Positions 43,903 to 53,108 of a stretch of DNA of 63,145 bases are shown in pieces (the stretch's first letter is position 1; each line of letters opens with the position of its first letter). Position numbers and translations under genes: made by a program. The notes under the pieces were generated by a model, which was given only the letters and a program-made list of their open reading frames with translations, was not told the DNA's origin and did no database searches. This DNA comes from Mesotoga sp. Brook.08.105.5.1 (GTDB lineage Bacteria; Thermotogota; Thermotogae; Petrotogales; Kosmotogaceae), in the NCBI RefSeq assembly GCF_002752635.1, contig NZ_AYTW01000035.1, positions 1 through 63,145 on the forward strand, given 5' to 3'.

Positions 43903-44277
43903 ATGAAATACTCAATTAGCAACTGTCCCGTCTGTGGAGGGAAGATGACGATCACAGAGTACAAGTGTGATAGTTGTGGCACAACGATTAGGGGAAGATT
44001 TGAGCTTGACGATATCATGAAGCTATCAGCCGAGCAGCTCGACTACCTGAAGACTTTCATCAAGAATAGAGGCAATCTATCCGAGGTTCAGAAGGAACTG
44101 GATATTTCCTATCCGACGGCTAGAAACAGACTCGAAGATATTGTTAGGGCAATGGGCTACCAGGTTGTCGACAAAGATAGGGAGGAGGCTTCAAGAATCC
44201 TTGAAAGACTTGAATCCGGAGAACTACAGCCAGATGAAGCCCTTGAGATGTTAAGAAAAGTCAGAAAAAAGAAGTAG
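43903..44277 (+). CDS. DUF2089 family protein: zinc ribbon plus helix-turn-helix
   Basis: This is a probable transcription factor of 124 residues. A four-Cys zinc ribbon (CPVCGG, then CDSCGTTIRG; residues 8-27) is followed by a helical domain. The segment LKTFIKNRGNLSEVQKELDI and then SYPTARNRLEDIVRAMGY resembles a helix-turn-helix. The last ~25 residues (ILERLESGELQPDEALEMLR) repeat a short helical-hairpin motif also present in the next two proteins. TTGGAGGTGG precedes the start. It is the first gene of a four-gene operon with its own strong promoter and probably regulates itself. Confidence 0.85.
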   Translation: MKYSISNCPVCGGKMTITEYKCDSCGTTIRGRFELDDIMKLSAEQLDYLKTFIKNRGNLSEVQKELDISYPTARNRLEDIVRAMGYQVVDKDREEASRILERLESGELQPDEALEMLRKVRKKK

Positions 44278-44286
44278 GTGATCAAA

Positions 44287-44649
44287 GTGGATAGAGAAGA
44301 AGTCTTAAAGATCCTGAAGCTCGTTGCCGATGGAAAGGTTTCTCCCGAGCAGGGCAGGGACTTGCTAGAGGAGTTCTTTGAATCATATGAAGAAGCAAAG
44401 TCAGGAGGGAAATTCACCATAGAGGTTGTGGATAACTTCACCGGAAAAGTGGAAGCAAATATTAAGTTACCCGTTAGGTTGGCAAGGTTTGTAGGAAACT
44501 TCGTTAAAGAAAAAGACGCGAATTTTAGAATCGGTGGAAGAGTGGTAGACTACAATCTCAAGGAAGTGCTTGAAGAGGTAATCAAGACTAGAGAGTCGGT
44601 TGAAATTGAAACCGAGGACAAGAGAGTAACGATAAAGGTAGAGGATTGA
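44287..44649 (+). CDS. Small SHOCT-like protein of the envelope module
   Basis: This is an uncharacterised cytoplasmic protein of 120 residues. Its N terminus (VLKILKLVADGKVSPEQGRDLLEEF) is the same short helical-hairpin motif that ends the DUF2089 and DUF4097 neighbours. The rest is mixed alpha/beta with no recognised active site. The GTG at 44287 is preferred because AGGTGAT lies just before it; another GTG at 44278 directly abuts the upstream stop. Tight packing in the operon implies a shared role. Confidence 0.7.
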   Translation: MDREEVLKILKLVADGKVSPEQGRDLLEEFFESYEEAKSGGKFTIEVVDNFTGKVEANIKLPVRLARFVGNFVKEKDANFRIGGRVVDYNLKEVLEEVIKTRESVEIETEDKRVTIKVED

Positions 44650-44661
44650 GGAGGTATGGTC

Positions 44662-45726
44662 GTGGAGAAAAAGTTTGAATTCGACAGCTCGGGTATTGAG
44701 ATTTTGAAGACAACCTCGGCTAGCGCGGATCTTCAGATCGACCTTGTTGAAGAGGGAAATGTGATTGCGTACGTCGAAGTGGATTCGAACGATTATGTTC
44801 CCGAAGCCGAAAGGTCAGGAAAGAAGCTTACGATAAGATTCCAGAAGGGTACTAACATCAATATTCCTTTTATAAAGAATCTCTTTGACGGCGGAGCGGA
44901 TGTCAAGAATATAAGGCTTCTGGTGCCAAGAAGCATCCAGGAACTTGATGTAAACAACGCTTCCGGCGACATAAGTATTACTGATTTTGATCTTAGAGGC
45001 CTTAAGATAAACAACGTCAGCGGTGATGTCAAGATAGAGAACTGTTCGATGAACGAGTTCAATTTCAGCACAGTAAGCGGAGACTTGACATTCGTCGCTT
45101 CGAACTACCGAAGGGGTAAATTCGGCTCAGTTTCTGGCGATCTGAACATAAAGGGGCTTCCTCCGATGGAAAGAGACACAAGTGTTTCTACGGTAAGCGG
45201 GGATGCAATTATCTCTTATTCCGATGAGCCAAGATTTGATGCCACTATCTCATCGGTAAGCGGTGATGTCTCCTCTGACGTAGGACTTGTTAAAGTAGAC
45301 AAGAAGCATTACAGGTCGGGAAACGGAGAGCCACAGGAATATCTGAAAATGAGCAGCGTGTCGGGAGATCTCATTATAAATGCCAAGTACAGGGGAACGC
45401 CTGCCAAAGAAGTCAAGGTTGAGACGGCACCAAAGGTTTCGGAAGAGCGAAGATCCGATCGAGCGACCGTGGAAGAGAATCTCCAGGATCAGGAGACCAA
45501 GAAGATACTTCTGCTTTTCAAAGAAGGGAAACTTACGAAAGAGTATGCTGTCGAGATGCTGGGAATACTTGGATACTCCGAAAAGGAGATTGAAGAGATG
45601 CTAGAAGTCGACGAGGAGCTTAAGAAGCTTAAAGACTCAGTAGATGTAGTAATGACAGAGGAAGATGCTGAAAGCGAAGAGTCTTCCGAAGAGCCAGAGG
45701 CACCTGAAAAACCGAAATCGACCTGA
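44662..45726 (+). CDS. DUF4097 beta-helix protein with SGD repeats and C-terminal SHOCT-like motif
   Basis: This protein of 354 residues has a central region of repeated strands in which a V-S-G-D-type turn recurs seven times (NASGD, NVSGD, TVSGD, SVSGD, TVSGD, SVSGD, SVSGD), about residues 95-245. This is the DUF4097 adhesin-like right-handed beta solenoid. A linker leads to KILLLFKEGKLTKEYAVEML, the same motif as in the two upstream proteins, and an acidic tail ends the protein. No signal peptide or membrane helix is visible. Related YvlB proteins occur in envelope-stress operons of Firmicutes. The GTG at 44662 has GGAGGT 7 nt upstream. Confidence 0.82.
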   Translation: MEKKFEFDSSGIEILKTTSASADLQIDLVEEGNVIAYVEVDSNDYVPEAERSGKKLTIRFQKGTNINIPFIKNLFDGGADVKNIRLLVPRSIQELDVNNASGDISITDFDLRGLKINNVSGDVKIENCSMNEFNFSTVSGDLTFVASNYRRGKFGSVSGDLNIKGLPPMERDTSVSTVSGDAIISYSDEPRFDATISSVSGDVSSDVGLVKVDKKHYRSGNGEPQEYLKMSSVSGDLIINAKYRGTPAKEVKVETAPKVSEERRSDRATVEENLQDQETKKILLLFKEGKLTKEYAVEMLGILGYSEKEIEEMLEVDEELKKLKDSVDVVMTEEDAESEESSEEPEAPEKPKST

Positions 45727-45749
45727 CTAAAGGAAGAGGGTGATAAGAG

Positions 45750-46715
45750 ATGAGATTTGGAGCACTATTTGCGATTTTCCTGGGAATACTGATCATTCTT
45801 TCGGTAACCCATATAATACCGAGCTTTGCCTTCACAATTGAAATCTTCTTTGCCATTATCTTCATCTATCATGGGCTTAAGGTGTTTAGAAGATTTAAGT
45901 CGGAACATATGGGTAGTTTGATATTCGGAGGAATTCTCGTTATTGACCTTCTGATAGGCTGGAATATTATCAAAGGGTTCAGAGGATGGGGTTTCTGGGA
46001 ACTCATTGTAGCCATGATTGGATCTTACATAGTGGGATGGGGTGTAGTGACGCTTTTCAAGAAGAGTTTCAAGCTTGGAAAGGCGCCGAGCTCGACCAGA
46101 CAGATTCTCAATATGTCAAGACCCAAAGAATTCGACGAACTAGATATTGAACTGGATGCTAACCTTACGAAGGTGCTGCTTATGGACAACACATCCAACG
46201 GAGTTGATGCAAACGTAAGTTTCGATAGAATGAGCTTTAACGGGGATCTGAAATACGATATGGATAAGGGAAAGGGCATTGTAAGGGCGAGGTGCAAAGC
46301 AAAGTCCGGTGTTTCAAGTGTCTTGTCAAAGTCGAGAATGAACATCGAAGTCAATTCGGAGCCGGTTGTAAGGGTCGAGGCTACGCTTGATGGAGCCGAT
46401 ACAGTTCTTGATTTTTCGAATCTCAATCTGGATAGGGCTACAATCAAGACATCGCTCTCCAGATTGTCTATAATCCCCTCCCAACTGAGAGACTCGATCG
46501 TGGATATAGATTGTGAAGTGACTTCTCTGAATATAAGGGCTCCCAAAGACGTTGCTTTAAGCATTCTTCACGAAGGAGAGTTGAACTGGAGCAATTTCAA
46601 CAATCTTATGGAGAGAGAAAAGGGCTATGTCTCGACCAACATAGATAAGGCAGTAACGACCTGTCAGATCAATGTGAAATCGGATATGTCAAAGATATCG
46701 ATAGACTGGATATAG
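45750..46715 (+). CDS. LiaF-like membrane protein with four N-terminal helices
   Basis: This protein of 321 residues has about four transmembrane helices in residues 1-110 (for example FAIFLGILIILSVTHIIPSF and ELIVAMIGSYIVGWGVVTLF). A soluble beta-rich C-terminal domain of about 190 residues follows, rich in evenly spaced short strands (DELDIELDANLTKVLL, VDANVSFDRMSF). The layout resembles LiaI/LiaF-type envelope-stress proteins, but I cannot make a firm family call. It is the last gene of the DUF2089 operon and is followed by a strong terminator. It may be the membrane anchor or sensor of the module. Confidence 0.7.
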   Translation: MRFGALFAIFLGILIILSVTHIIPSFAFTIEIFFAIIFIYHGLKVFRRFKSEHMGSLIFGGILVIDLLIGWNIIKGFRGWGFWELIVAMIGSYIVGWGVVTLFKKSFKLGKAPSSTRQILNMSRPKEFDELDIELDANLTKVLLMDNTSNGVDANVSFDRMSFNGDLKYDMDKGKGIVRARCKAKSGVSSVLSKSRMNIEVNSEPVVRVEATLDGADTVLDFSNLNLDRATIKTSLSRLSIIPSQLRDSIVDIDCEVTSLNIRAPKDVALSILHEGELNWSNFNNLMEREKGYVSTNIDKAVTTCQINVKSDMSKISIDWI

Positions 46716-46733
46716 AGCAGATAACGTCTTGGG

Positions 46734-46760
46734 AACCGGCCTTGTGGCCGGTTTCTTTTT
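46734..46760 (+). terminator. Terminator of the DUF2089 operon
   Basis: AACCGGCC and GGCCGGTT pair perfectly around a TTGT loop and are followed by TCTTTTT. It is a typical intrinsic terminator 18 bp after the stop codon. Confidence 0.9.
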
Positions 46761-46891
46761 GGACTTGTCTGATTCATGGGGATCAGCAGCGGTCGCGAGC
46801 CGAAAGTGACTTATTATTATATAATCAGGTTACCGGATATATTTCTCCGGAATTTTCGCTCGCGAATGAGGGTAGAGACAGGGGGCGTTCC

Positions 46892-48208
46892 GTGGATAAG
46901 TGCAGAATCGACCCGAGGGTCTTCAAAGTACCGATTGACAAGATGAGAGCCGGATACTATTCTGACAAATACTTCACGAGACTTGTCGAAGTCCTCAAAA
47001 AGGCAGATAAGAAATCAAGGGTGTTATACCAGCTCTTCCCGAGAAGAGACGCGACAATAGTGGGAATTGACGAAGCGCTCGCCATTCTTCGTTTTGGGAC
47101 CGGTTATTACTCGAATGAAGAAGAGGCGAAGAGGCTCTTCGAAGAGGTATTAGAGATTGAGAAGGAAGTCAACCACGCAGCCTGGGAGATGAATCGGCAT
47201 GGACTGGTGGAGCTGACCGCTCGAAAATGGGATCTGAAGATGAAGCTGAATGATCTCTGGGTTGACAAATGGCCAGAACTCGAAGTTCGCGCCTTGTATG
47301 ATGGTGATGAAGCAAAGGATATGGAACCTGTTATGACGATAGAAGGCGACCCCAGATATTTCTCGTATCTCGAAACCATATTGCTGGGTGTTATTGCGAG
47401 AGCCTCCTCAACTGCGACTGCCGTCAAGTCCGTCGTGAAGGCAGCCAGAGGCAAGGAGATACTCTTCTTCAGCGCGCGATTCGATCATTTCTGGACTCAG
47501 GCAACGGACGGATACGCGGCGCTCAAGGCCGGGGCCTTCGGAGTCTCTACCGATGCGAATGCAGATTACTGGGGCGTTGAGAGCATGGGGACGATACCTC
47601 ACGCGCTTATCGCAGTATATAAAGGCGATACGGCCGAGGCCGCAATGGCTTTCGATCGTTACATAGAGGGCGGAGTCAATCGAATAATCTTGGTCGATTG
47701 GGACAACGACGTAATCGGAACTTCGGTCGATTGCGTTGCCCGCACTTACAAGGCCGAGACCGGTGAGGATTTCGTACCTGGCAAGACCGACCCTTCGGTT
47801 GTTATAGGTCCGGGAAAGGGAAAGATATGGGGCGTGAGATTCGATACGTCTGGCAGTTTGAGAGACGTTTCGGTCGTCCCGAAAGACGCTTCCTCCCTGG
47901 GAGTCTGTCCCGAACTGGTCTGGAGGGCTAGAAGGGAATTCGACAGGTGCGGAATGAAAGATTTGAAGATAGTCGTCTCGGGCGGTTTCACGGCGGAGAA
48001 GATAGATCTCTTCGAAAAGCTCAATGTTCCAGCAGATGTTTACGGAGTTGGTTCGTCTCTACTGAAAAACAAGCTGGACTTCACGGCAGATATCGTGGAG
48101 GTCGAAGGAAAACCCTGCGCAAAAGTCGGGAGAGGGAAGAAAGATGCTCCAGGATTGGAAAGAGTAGAGAGCAACTATTGGAACAACGATAAAGAGGAGA
48201 GGTGTTGA
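46892..48208 (+). CDS. Nicotinate phosphoribosyltransferase
   Basis: This is a cytoplasmic enzyme of 438 residues that converts nicotinate to nicotinate mononucleotide for NAD salvage. It has [20 protein letters not shown] with the putative phosphorylated His, [14 protein letters not shown], the phosphate-binding [11 protein letters not shown] and [11 protein letters not shown] at 46892 is chosen because AGGGGG lies upstream and because a longer frame would run through the preceding terminator. It is followed at once by pdxS, making a cofactor operon. Confidence 0.87.
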   Translation: MDKCRIDPRVFKVPIDKMRAGYYSDKYFTRLVEVLKKADKKSRVLYQLFPRRDATIVGIDEALAILRFGTGYYSNEEEAKRLFEEVLEIEKEVNHAAWEMNRHGLVELTARKWDLKMKLNDLWVDKWPELEVRALYDGDEAKDMEPVMTIEGDPRYFSYLETILLGVIARASSTATAVKSVVKAARGKEILFFSARFDHFWTQATDGYAALKAGAFGVSTDANADYWGVESMGTIPHALIAVYKGDTAEAAMAFDRYIEGGVNRIILVDWDNDVIGTSVDCVARTYKAETGEDFVPGKTDPSVVIGPGKGKIWGVRFDTSGSLRDVSVVPKDASSLGVCPELVWRARREFDRCGMKDLKIVVSGGFTAEKIDLFEKLNVPADVYGVGSSLLKNKLDFTADIVEVEGKPCAKVGRGKKDAPGLERVESNYWNNDKEERC

Positions 48209-48210
48209 AA

Positions 48211-49089
48211 ATGGAAGCAAAGGGAACCTGGACAGTGAAAAAAGGGTTCGCTGAAATGTTCAAGAACGGCGTAATCATGGACGTCACGAATCCCGAGCAG
48301 GCAAAGATAGCTCAGGATGCCGGCGCCACGGCAGTAATGGCTCTTGAGAGAGTACCGGCAGATATAAGAAAAGAAGGCGGAGTAGCCCGGATGGCCAAAA
48401 TTGGCCTTATCAAAGAGATAATGGATTCCGTTACGATTCCAGTCATGGCTAAGGCAAGGATCGGCCATATCGCCGAAGCGAAGATCCTTGAAGCCATCGG
48501 AGTTGACTTCATAGATGAATCTGAAGTCCTTACACCGGCTGATGACAGATATCACATAGACAAGCGGATATTCACCGTTCCCTTCGTCTGTGGAGCCAGA
48601 AATCTCGGCGAGGCGGTTAGGAGAATCGCAGAGGGAGCCGCGATGATTCGTACAAAAGGAGAGGCCGGTACCGGTAATATCATCGAAGCCGTCAAGCACA
48701 TGAGAACGGTCAATGAAGAAGTCAGAAAGGTTCAGATGATGAATGATGCCGAGCTCGTCCACTACGGAAAGGAGATCGGTGCGCCTGTCGAAATCCTCAG
48801 TCAGGTAAGAGAACTGGGAAGGCTTCCCGTCGTCAATTTCGCCGCAGGAGGAGTAGCCACGCCGGCTGACGCTGCGCTCATGATGATGCTCGGCTGTGAT
48901 GGAGTCTTTGTCGGCTCGGGAGTCTTCAAATCCAAAGACCCTGCAAGAATGGCTAAGGCAATAGTGGAAGCAGTTCTGCACTATGATAACCCCGAAAAGC
49001 TAGCCGAAATCTCTGAAGACGTTGGGGATGCCATGGACGGTCTCGAGATCGGGACTCTCGAAGTCCGGATGGAAGAAAGAGGCTGGTAA
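48211..49089 (+). CDS. pdxS: Pyridoxal 5'-phosphate synthase lyase subunit
   Basis: This is the TIM-barrel synthase subunit of 292 residues that makes PLP from ribose-5-P, glyceraldehyde-3-P and ammonia. The sequence is strongly conserved: [32 protein letters not shown] with the substrate Lys, [20 protein letters not shown] with the second Lys, and [17 protein letters not shown]. The ATG at 48211 has GAGAGGTG upstream. It forms a dodecamer with PdxT, which is encoded 3 bp downstream. Confidence 0.97.
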   Translation: MEAKGTWTVKKGFAEMFKNGVIMDVTNPEQAKIAQDAGATAVMALERVPADIRKEGGVARMAKIGLIKEIMDSVTIPVMAKARIGHIAEAKILEAIGVDFIDESEVLTPADDRYHIDKRIFTVPFVCGARNLGEAVRRIAEGAAMIRTKGEAGTGNIIEAVKHMRTVNEEVRKVQMMNDAELVHYGKEIGAPVEILSQVRELGRLPVVNFAAGGVATPADAALMMMLGCDGVFVGSGVFKSKDPARMAKAIVEAVLHYDNPEKLAEISEDVGDAMDGLEIGTLEVRMEERGW

Positions 49090-49092
49090 GAG

Positions 49093-49671
49093 TTGAAAAT
49101 AGGAGTTCTCGGAATTCAGGGTGCAATTCAGGAACATCTTTTGGCTCTGAATAGTGCGGGGGCGGAAGCTATTTGGGTGAAGGATTCAAAGGAGCTATCT
49201 TCCGTCAAAGCACTGGTTATGCCTGGTGGCGAATCTACCACGATGATCAGACTCCTGAAGAGATTTGAGATGTGGGAGCTTCTTAAGGAGAGGTTGAAGA
49301 GCGGAATGCCTGCCTTCGCTACTTGCGCGGGCATGATTCTCCTCTCGAAGGCTATCGAAAACGTCTCTAATCAGGACTCTTTAAGCGCTCTGGATATTAG
49401 TGTGAAAAGGAATGGATACGGAAGACAGATCAACAGTTTCGAGGCCGATATCCAGATAGATGAGATCGGTGCGGAACCGTTTAGAGCTGTATTCATAAGG
49501 GCTCCGAAGATTGAATCAACAGGAAGAGAAGTGGCAGTTCTTGCAAGCTACGATGGCTCGCCTGTACTTGTTAGGCAGAACAGAGTGATAGCCGCTTCCT
49601 TTCATCCCGAACTGACAGATGATCTGAGAATTCACAAGTATTTTCTCGAGATAGCAGAGTCAGTCAAATAG
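49093..49671 (+). CDS. pdxT: Pyridoxal 5'-phosphate synthase glutaminase subunit
   Basis: This is a class I glutamine amidotransferase of 192 residues that supplies ammonia to PdxS. It has MKIGVLGIQGAIQEHL, MPGGESTTMIRLL, the nucleophile Cys in FATCAGMILLSK, and the His-Glu pair in SFHPELTDD. The start is TTG, and the gap to pdxS is only 3 bp. The pair defines the DXP-independent vitamin B6 route in this organism. Confidence 0.97.
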   Translation: MKIGVLGIQGAIQEHLLALNSAGAEAIWVKDSKELSSVKALVMPGGESTTMIRLLKRFEMWELLKERLKSGMPAFATCAGMILLSKAIENVSNQDSLSALDISVKRNGYGRQINSFEADIQIDEIGAEPFRAVFIRAPKIESTGREVAVLASYDGSPVLVRQNRVIAASFHPELTDDLRIHKYFLEIAESVK

Positions 49672-49682
49672 AGGAATGAAAA

Positions 49683-50339
49683 ATGTGCAGAATGCTGGCC
49701 TTCAAAGCAGTTGAAGATATCGACACAAGCTGGATATTCGCCCTTCTAAGCAGCATCTCCGAGAAGGGAATCTCAAGTCCTCACAGAGACGGCTGGGGTT
49801 ATGCCGTGCGCGGCGAAGGAAGAGAGACATTCAATAGCTCGGGCGCGATCTTTGAGAGTGATGTGAAGTTGCCGATTTGCAGAGTGGGCATAATCCACTC
49901 GAGAAAGGCATCGAAGGGATACACAGTCAATCTAGAGCATGTACATCCCTTCTATTCAACCGTTAGGGGAAGGAATTACGCCTTCTGTCACAACGGTACG
50001 ATTTATGATTTTGCAAGTGACGAAGGAACTACAGATACCCAGAGATACTTCGAAATACTCGTCGGTAATCTTGAGCGGTATGAGCCGAAGACAGCTCTAG
50101 AAATCACATCGGGCTTCGTGGCTGCCAACTATAAGTACACATCCATTAACGCTTTTCTTACTGACTATGAGAACGTATGGGCCATAAGACAGAATTCCGA
50201 GAGAGATGACACGGAACACGCCCTGTTCCTCTATGAGAGGGATGGAGTAAGAATAGTGGCAAGCGAACCCATAGAAAAATTCGGAGCTTTGCAGGGGAGC
50301 TCCATAGAGATAAAGAACGGCGAATCTGTCATATTGTGA
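49683..50339 (+). CDS. Class II glutamine amidotransferase (YafJ-like)
   Basis: This is an Ntn-hydrolase of 218 residues. Cys2 (MCRMLAFK) would be the nucleophile after removal of Met1. Other family features are HRDGWGYAV, IIHSRKASKG and the glutamine-binding HVHPFYSTVRGRNYAFCHNG. It has no synthase domain, so it either acts alone or supplies a separate partner. It is the last gene of the cofactor operon and is followed by a terminator. Its acceptor substrate is not known. Confidence 0.88.
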   Translation: MCRMLAFKAVEDIDTSWIFALLSSISEKGISSPHRDGWGYAVRGEGRETFNSSGAIFESDVKLPICRVGIIHSRKASKGYTVNLEHVHPFYSTVRGRNYAFCHNGTIYDFASDEGTTDTQRYFEILVGNLERYEPKTALEITSGFVAANYKYTSINAFLTDYENVWAIRQNSERDDTEHALFLYERDGVRIVASEPIEKFGALQGSSIEIKNGESVIL

Positions 50340-50352
50340 TAAATGATTTAAG

Positions 50353-50380
50353 GCGCCTGGAGGATCTCCAGGCGCTTCTT
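50353..50380. terminator. Bidirectional terminator between convergent operons
   Basis: GCGCCTGGAG and CTCCAGGCGC form a perfect 10-bp stem around a GAT loop, followed by TTCTTTT on the plus strand. It can serve both the cofactor operon and the convergent aldolase operon. Confidence 0.9.
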
Positions 50381-50392
50381 TTGTTGAGAGAG

Positions 50393-51304
50393 CTAGAAAT
50401 CAATGCCTATCTCATGCATAACGGCAACAAGATTATTGTCAAGTAATTCTATTTCCGCATCTGTGAGGTTTTTCAGAGGTGTCTTGACTCCTCCCATTTT
50501 CAAACCCCTTCTTTCTAGAACATGTTTCATGTATGGAATATTCGCGCCGTTTCCCACTGCCATCGTCAGCTTTGTCAAAGCCTTCTGATAATCAAATGCC
50601 TTGTCGAAGTCACCATCTTTCACTGCATCGCGGACCTTGACGAAGAATTCCGGAAAGACTGCTCCGGGGCCTGAAACACAGCCTCTGGCTCCGGCGATTA
50701 GAACGGATACGAAAGCCGCATCGCATCCAACGACCGTACTGAACGTCGACGGCAGAGCCTGAATCACGGTCAACGAATTCACGAAATCGCCGCTGCTGTC
50801 TTTCAAACCGACTATATTCTTATGTTTTTCGTGGAGTCTGGCAATTACATCGACACTCACCGGGTTTTTTGTTAGAGAGGGAATGTTGTAAATGTACAGA
50901 GGAAAGTCGCTAACAGCTTCCGCTATCTTGTCGTAGAAACTGAAGAGCTCCTCCTGCTTGTGGTTGAAAAAGAAAGGCGAAACTACTGCTGCCGCATCTG
51001 CTCCACATTCCTTTGAGTGTTTTAGCAGTTCGATAATATCTTCAAGCACTGCAGCTCCACAATGAGAAACAACCGTCATTCTCCCTTTGTTTGCCTCGAG
51101 GAACGACTCTAGAGTCTTCTTTCTTTCCGCCAATGGGAGGGACGTCCCCTCACCGGTCGTGCCGAGCACAAACATTCCGTCGACACCTTTCTCAGCCAGG
51201 AAGTCTACATAAGACTTTATTGCATTGTAGTCAACACAGGAACCATCATCATTCATCGGAGTCAGCGGAGCTACACCGACCCCTTCAAGTAATCTTCTCA
51301 CCAT
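50393..51304 (-). CDS. DHDPS/N-acetylneuraminate lyase family pyruvate aldolase
   Basis: This is a class I aldolase of 303 residues. It has LGTTGEGTSLPLAER, the catalytic Tyr in LYIYNIPSLTKNP and the Schiff-base Lys in IVGLKDSSGD. True dihydrodipicolinate synthases have Arg in the N-x-P-x-R-T segment; this protein has Leu (NIPSLT), so lysine biosynthesis is unlikely. N-acetylneuraminate lyase and keto-deoxy-sugar or 4-hydroxy-2-oxo-acid aldolases are closer possibilities. It is the last gene of an amino acid import operon with an aminotransferase, so it may cleave a 4-hydroxy-2-oxo acid formed by transamination. Confidence 0.85.
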   Translation of the reverse strand: MVRRLLEGVGVAPLTPMNDDGSCVDYNAIKSYVDFLAEKGVDGMFVLGTTGEGTSLPLAERKKTLESFLEANKGRMTVVSHCGAAVLEDIIELLKHSKECGADAAAVVSPFFFNHKQEELFSFYDKIAEAVSDFPLYIYNIPSLTKNPVSVDVIARLHEKHKNIVGLKDSSGDFVNSLTVIQALPSTFSTVVGCDAAFVSVLIAGARGCVSGPGAVFPEFFVKVRDAVKDGDFDKAFDYQKALTKLTMAVGNGANIPYMKHVLERRGLKMGGVKTPLKNLTDAEIELLDNNLVAVMHEIGIDF

Positions 51305-52464
51305 GATCTCCCTTCTGCCAATCTTCTGGCCGCCTCTTTCATTACTTCAAGCTCCTGTACCAGGCCCATTCTAACCTTCCTAGAACCGTTAGCACCATAA
51401 GCGGTTCCAGGAACAACGAGAATACCGTATTCTCTGTATAGTTTTTCGGTGAAACTCCAGGGATCAGTGCCTTCCGGAGTGGAAACCCATACATACATCG
51501 CCCCCTGTGGAGCGGTGAAAGTCAATCCCGACGCCTTTAGACCTTCAATAATCGCATCCCGCCTGCCCTGATATATTCCTCTGAGCTCACGATAATAGGA
51601 ATCGGGGGTAGACTTCAAAGCTGCCGCAGCGGCGAGCTGTATAGGGTAAAAGACATTTGAGTCGATCTTCGATTTGTAAAGTTTCACTGCGTCCAGAAGA
51701 CGTTTCTCGGCCACTATCGCCCCAACTCTCCATCCGGCCATGTTATAGGTCTTTGAGAAGGCGAAGTACTCCAGCCCAAGTTCCAGATTCTGTTGTGCTT
51801 CGAAGTAACTGTTCACTTCCAGACCGTCAAAGGCGATTTCCGAGTAAGCGAGATCGCTCATCACAACAAAACCGTATTTACACGAAAGCTCGGAGAGCCT
51901 CTCATAATACTCTTTGCTCGCCACTCTACCGGTGGGATTGGATGGATAATTGACGATTACCATTTTCGGCTTGTGCAACCTGGCAAGACTCTCGATCTCG
52001 CCGAGAGTAGCAATAGGATCAACATCTCCATCGTAAGTGATAAGCTTCCCGCCGGTGAAAAGAACAGCTTCGAAATAGGTTGGATAACCGGGATCGGGAA
52101 CAAGGATCGAATCGCCTGCGTTTACCAAAGCATGAAGCGCATTGAAAATCGCCTCTTTGATTCCCACCGTAACGAGCACGTTCTCTTCGGGCTTGACAGT
52201 TACTCCGAAGCGTTTCTTGTACCAGTTTGCAACACCTTCCAATAGTTCAGGAGCACCATGCTGCGGCGGGTAAGTGTGGTAGGCCGGGTTTGACAGGTTC
52301 TCCTTCATTACCTCCACTATCCATTTCGGGGTGGGCCTGTTCGGGGCACCTATTGAAAGGTTGATCATTTTCTGCTTTGGTGGTTCTTTCTTCAGGCCAT
52401 TTATGAATCCAAAGGCATCGGGCCTGAAAAACTCAAGCTTTGAAGACTCGAGCTGAAACTTCAT
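51298..52464 (-). CDS. PLP-dependent class I aminotransferase
   Basis: This is a fold type I aminotransferase of 388 residues. It has NLSIGAPNRPTP, HTYPPQHGAPELLEGVANWY, VNYPSNPTG, MSDLAYSEIAFD and the PLP-binding Lys in FAFSKTYNMAGWRVGA. The sequence type is that of aspartate or LL-diaminopimelate aminotransferases. It overlaps the permease upstream (4 bp) and the aldolase downstream (7 bp), so it is coupled to both. It probably deaminates the imported amino acid to a 2-oxo acid, which the aldolase then splits. Confidence 0.9.
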   Translation of the reverse strand: MKFQLESSKLEFFRPDAFGFINGLKKEPPKQKMINLSIGAPNRPTPKWIVEVMKENLSNPAYHTYPPQHGAPELLEGVANWYKKRFGVTVKPEENVLVTVGIKEAIFNALHALVNAGDSILVPDPGYPTYFEAVLFTGGKLITYDGDVDPIATLGEIESLARLHKPKMVIVNYPSNPTGRVASKEYYERLSELSCKYGFVVMSDLAYSEIAFDGLEVNSYFEAQQNLELGLEYFAFSKTYNMAGWRVGAIVAEKRLLDAVKLYKSKIDSNVFYPIQLAAAAALKSTPDSYYRELRGIYQGRRDAIIEGLKASGLTFTAPQGAMYVWVSTPEGTDPWSFTEKLYREYGILVVPGTAYGANGSRKVRMGLVQELEVMKEAARRLAEGRSW

Positions 52465-53108
52465 CTGTTACTCCCTCCCTCTAGTTTTTTAGATACGACA
52501 ATTAGCGGATAGCACACAAGTATGAAGAACATAGACACAATACTGAATGCCGTAAAAGGACTTAGAGTCAACTGCATTATCTGTCTGGAGGTTCTTACGA
52601 TCTCAACCATTCCGACGAGTGAGACAATCGAAGTGTCCTTTATTGTCATTACTATCTGGCCGACAATTGACGGCATGGTACTCTTTATGATCTGAGGCAA
52701 AACTACATGCATCAGTTTTTGAAAGTAGTTCATTCCAAGAGCTTCGGCCGCTTCAAACTGCCCTTTATCTAGAGACATAAGACCGCTTCTGAAGACCTCT
52801 GAAAGATATGCCGTTGCCGTAACTGAAAGAACGACTATTCCCGTCTGAAACGCGCCCAATTCAATTCCAACGTACGGCAGCGCAAAGTAGATAGCATAGA
52901 CGATTATCAAGAAGGGCGATCCCCTGATTATCTCTACAACAATGGCTAGAAGTTGCGATGCGACGGGGATTCGATGGAAGCGAATCAGGGCGATCGCAAT
53001 TCCCAGCACTATACCGATACCCAGAACGAATGGAAGGAAAGCCAGGTTATTGAGGAAGGCAACTCCGAGTCTGAATATTTGCTGCAATAAAGATATGTCT
53101 TGCATCAT
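52461..53108 (-). CDS. Polar amino acid ABC transporter permease
   Basis: This is a HisMQ/GlnP-type inner-membrane permease of 215 residues. It has VEIIRGSPFLIIVYAIYFAL, the EAA loop MSLDKGQFEAAEALGMNYFQ and IKDTSIVSLVGMVEIVRTSR. The start overlaps the partner permease's stop. The two will form a heterodimer. Confidence 0.93.
   Translation of the reverse strand: MMQDISLLQQIFRLGVAFLNNLAFLPFVLGIGIVLGIAIALIRFHRIPVASQLLAIVVEIIRGSPFLIIVYAIYFALPYVGIELGAFQTGIVVLSVTATAYLSEVFRSGLMSLDKGQFEAAEALGMNYFQKLMHVVLPQIIKSTMPSIVGQIVMTIKDTSIVSLVGMVEIVRTSRQIMQLTLSPFTAFSIVSMFFILVCYPLIVVSKKLEGGSNR

Noticed and set aside
46742-46891. 50-codon N-terminal extension of the nicotinate phosphoribosyltransferase
   Set aside because: It would start inside the terminator of the preceding operon and has no family counterpart.
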